Of a stretch of DNA of 64,000 bases, positions 62,147 to 64,000 are shown piece by piece. How positions within the stretch are numbered: the stretch's first letter is position 1; each line of letters begins with the position of its first letter. A model generated the notes under the pieces. The model ran no database searches. It worked only from the letters and a program-made list of their open reading frames with translations, and was not told where the DNA came from. The position numbers and the translations under genes are program-made. Source of the stretch: Profundicola sp048268105 (GTDB lineage: Bacteria > Bacteroidota > Bacteroidia > Flavobacteriales > Weeksellaceae); the NCBI GenBank assembly GCA_048268105.1, contig JBLWWH010000007.1:62001-126000 (forward strand), given 5' to 3'.

Positions 62147-63227
62147 TTTGGTACTTATTTTACCTTAAAACCACATATATTGTCACTTATTTGTCTCTTA
62201 ATTTTTGCAAGACCTTAAAAACAGTATATTCTCATTTTTTGCATAGGAAAGTAAATAAGGTTAACAACGGATATTAAAAGCCTATCAACTGCCTGATGTG
62301 GTGATTGTTAGGTTCTTTTTTGGTTTAAAAATGTTTTCAGTTGATGTAGTGTTGATAGTTGTTTCACTACATCTTCACTACACCTCGTTTATGATTTTAT
62401 CCATAGATTGATGCTAATTGTAAAGACAAAATAAAGCAAGTTATCTTCAATAGGTAGTTCAATTTAAGCTCTGACTGTTATTTTTATTGTTGTAAAAATA
62501 TTTATTGGTTACGGAATATACCAAACAATCACCGCTTTTAGGAAATATGGGAAATTTTGATTAAATGAATTAAAGCGAATCGATAACCTTACTCTCACTA
62601 AATTTCCACTTTCTGATCTTGACCGTTTATTTTGATTTATAAATTTCTGACGGTGAACTGTCCTAATTTCTATGACTGGTCACATTTTGTCCCAAATTTT
62701 TGCTATTTTTGGGACATAACTTATATGTAATGGAATCCGTACATAGCCAAATAGAAAATTAAAGGCATAAGTGATCAATTGTAAGGATGGAAGTTTAAAG
62801 GAATTTGCACTTTTAAGTATCTAATTATCTTAGGCTGTGGTTTAATCTAAGCATATTAAGCTTGTACTATTTATGATTCAACTGTTTAATAATTCGCTCA
62901 GAGTTAGCATAATCATTAACGAGTGGCTTTTAGAAGCTCTTTTTGCTCAATGTAAAATGGGTTTTTCCTAGTTTAACTAGCAGTCTGTATAGGTTGAAGA
63001 AATTAATTTTATATCAATTCATTTTAAAAAGCAGTCACTTTAGTTAAAAGAATCAATAGCCATTCCTTACCATTAATTCACACATGCATTGAGAATTTTA
63101 GCAGTAATAGGAGAGAGGTTTATGGTGGTTCATAGAGGAATACATACTTTAGCGTTGAGGAAAGTCAATTAAATGCTTTGAAATGCTTTATCAAAAGCTT
63201 TGAAAACATAGCTCTAATGCTTTTTGT

Positions 63228-63292
63228 AAAAAGTTCACAGACTTTTTTTATTTCTTCATAGAGTTTGAAGCAAAAGTCCGTGAACTTTTTTT
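63228..63292. repeat. Inverted pair of AAAAGTCYGTGAACTTTTT-type sequences
   Basis: 63228-63249 and 63272-63292 are inverted copies of each other except for one base, separated by 22 bases with TATTTCTTCA nearby. The same pair also reads as an imperfect 45-base tandem repeat running into the next dyad. Confidence 0.6.
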
Positions 63293-63294
63293 AT

Positions 63295-63330
63295 TTCTTC
63301 AGGGACTTTTTAGCAAAACTCCCTGAAGAA
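63295..63330. repeat. Perfect 11-base dyad TTCTTCAGGGA / TCCCTGAAGAA
   Basis: Arms at 63295-63305 and 63320-63330, spacer 14. It partly overlaps the third unit of the preceding repeat. Confidence 0.6.
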
Positions 63331-63379
63331 AATTATATTTATGCGGAAGTTTTTTGACTACTTTTTTGGCTCAAAACCA

Positions 63380-63411
63380 TAAAAAAAGCCTGATACACAC
63401 ATATCAGGCTT
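63380..63411 (-). terminator. Intrinsic terminator of the HU gene
   Basis: Perfect ten-base arms AAGCCTGATA (63386-63395) and TATCAGGCTT (63402-63411), then seven Ts on the minus strand. Confidence 0.9.
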
Positions 63412-63443
63412 CAAGGTAATCACCTTTAGGCTACTTTAGCAGG

Positions 63444-63827
63444 CTAGCTCATAATGCTAAAGTTGAGTGTTTTGAGCCATTTTTTAAACACGCGGCTCGG
63501 GCGATAATTCAATCTCGAGAATCGAATATTGGAAACGTTCACTTCATCGGGCGTGGCACTTCCGTTGGAAGTCACCGCAACTCTAAAAGTTCCGATATCA
63601 CCTAATTCGACGGCTCTACCTTGAGAAAGCTCATCCATCATGTTAAGCACCAGACCATCTAGCACGGCTAAACAATCCGCCTGACGAACAGTGGACTGAC
63701 TAGAAATTAGATAAGCTAATCGCCTAAGATCTGTTTTGCCAGTTTGAATGGCTTGAACATAAAATTTCGCAGGTTCATCCCTGCGAGACGGGTCTATTCT
63801 CTCTTGAATTTTTAGAGAAATAGACAT
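63444..63827 (-). CDS. HU-family DNA-binding protein (Bacteroidota form)
   Basis: I choose the ATG at 63827 (MSISLKIQERIDPS), giving 127 residues; ATGs at 63845 and 63857 are also possible. It matches the HU-like family common in Bacteroidota: a long N-terminal part (ERIDPSRRDEPAKFYVQAIQ), VRQADCLAVLDGLVLNMMDE and SQGRAVELGDIGTFRVAV-type motifs, and a basic tail. It binds and bends DNA. These small proteins occur in many copies per genome, often next to mobile DNA. Followed by a terminator. Confidence 0.85.
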   Translation of the reverse strand: MSISLKIQERIDPSRRDEPAKFYVQAIQTGKTDLRRLAYLISSQSTVRQADCLAVLDGLVLNMMDELSQGRAVELGDIGTFRVAVTSNGSATPDEVNVSNIRFSRLNYRPSRVFKKWLKTLNFSIMS

Positions 63828-64000
63828 TGAATTATAAACATTCATGATAAAAATCAATTTAAATTAGTAAATACCTCTAAAACCTACGAGCTGATAATTT
63901 GTATATCGGTTACATCGGGCGGGGTATAAAACCCGGAAAACCATGACTCTAATTGGATTTGGGATAAAAATAGTAGGTTTAGATGAAGGCATTGTGTATA
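63828..64000. other. Right edge, no gene assigned
   Basis: On the minus strand an open frame of 45 codons enters from outside and stops at 63864; on the plus strand an ATG at 63943 opens a frame that runs off the end. Neither is long enough to judge. Confidence 0.3.

Larger units (their letters stand above)
62147..63443. other. Gene-poor region with dyads and repeats
   Basis: 1297 bases without a credible protein gene in either strand. I see GATGTAGTG/CACTACATC dyads (62343-62373), GTCCCAAA/TTTGGGAC (62689-62715), and a repeat group at 63228-63330. No integrase, tRNA or att duplication was found. It may be a decayed part of the island. Confidence 0.5.

Noticed and set aside
50420..64000. Direct repeat of the mnmE 3' end as att site
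   Set aside because: I scanned downstream by eye for a copy of the last 18 bases and did not find one within the window.

Overview
The window is AT-rich chromosomal DNA from a member of the Bacteroidota, most likely a Flavobacteriales-type marine or freshwater bacterium. The evidence is type IX secretion (T9SS) C-terminal sorting domains on three large exported proteins, an S46 dipeptidyl-peptidase, a TonB-dependent receptor of the outer-membrane beta-barrel family, HYC_CC_PP and DUF4249-type proteins, almost no Shine-Dalgarno sequences, and promoters of the Bacteroidota form TTG-N17..20-TAnnTTTG. Genus and species cannot be told from the sequence alone.

Layout. 1-4.9 kb: housekeeping genes (end of an NlpC/P60 protein, rimO, a cysteine desulfurase, small membrane proteins). 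5-14.1 kb: a minus-strand cluster of secreted proteins, made of a formylglycine-generating-enzyme-like protein and three large T9SS cargo proteins built from thrombospondin-3, MopE, PPC and 26-residue GDGFD repeats; their 3' modules are mosaics of each other and two of the transcription units share a phased upstream repeat. 14.3-19.1 kb: DUF2891, an SMR exporter, and stress-type genes (YflT-like, DUF892, topoisomerase IB). 19.4-23.3 kb: an unusual cbb3-type oxidase operon. 23.4-25.9 kb: PfpI, FAD oxidoreductase, DUF2383. 26-30.2 kb: rpsF-rpsR-rplI, an MscS channel, dnaJ-grpE. 30.4-38.4 kb: S46 peptidase, PAP2, an omega-amidase-like hydrolase, a KdsC-like phosphatase, a DUF2520 protein and a TonB-dependent receptor. 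38.5-47.9 kb: tRNA-Leu, a broken DUF4249 gene, and a copper/heavy-metal efflux operon (HYC_CC_PP, CusA, TolC, DUF3347, DUF305, CusB). 48.1-51.8 kb: two identical tRNA-Lys genes, aroK, an S4 protein, a lipoprotein and mnmE.

51.8-62.1 kb is the accessory part: directly downstream of mnmE lies a type I restriction-modification island, XRE regulator-hsdM-hsdS, then fic-hsdR-YgjP-type metallopeptidase, then a second fic gene. Each of the three blocks has its own inverted or tandem palindromic element at its promoter, so modification, restriction and the second Fic protein may be regulated separately. I consider this the best candidate for a little-described regulatory system. 62.1-63.4 kb is a gene-poor stretch with structured repeats, followed by an HU-family DNA-binding protein at the right edge.

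How the genes work together: the copper operon has inner-membrane pump, adaptor, outer-membrane channel and several metal-binding accessory proteins; the oxidase operon supplies subunits I and II plus three small membrane proteins; the T9SS cluster would present large calcium-binding proteins at the cell surface. All assignments come from reading motifs by eye; no database search was run.
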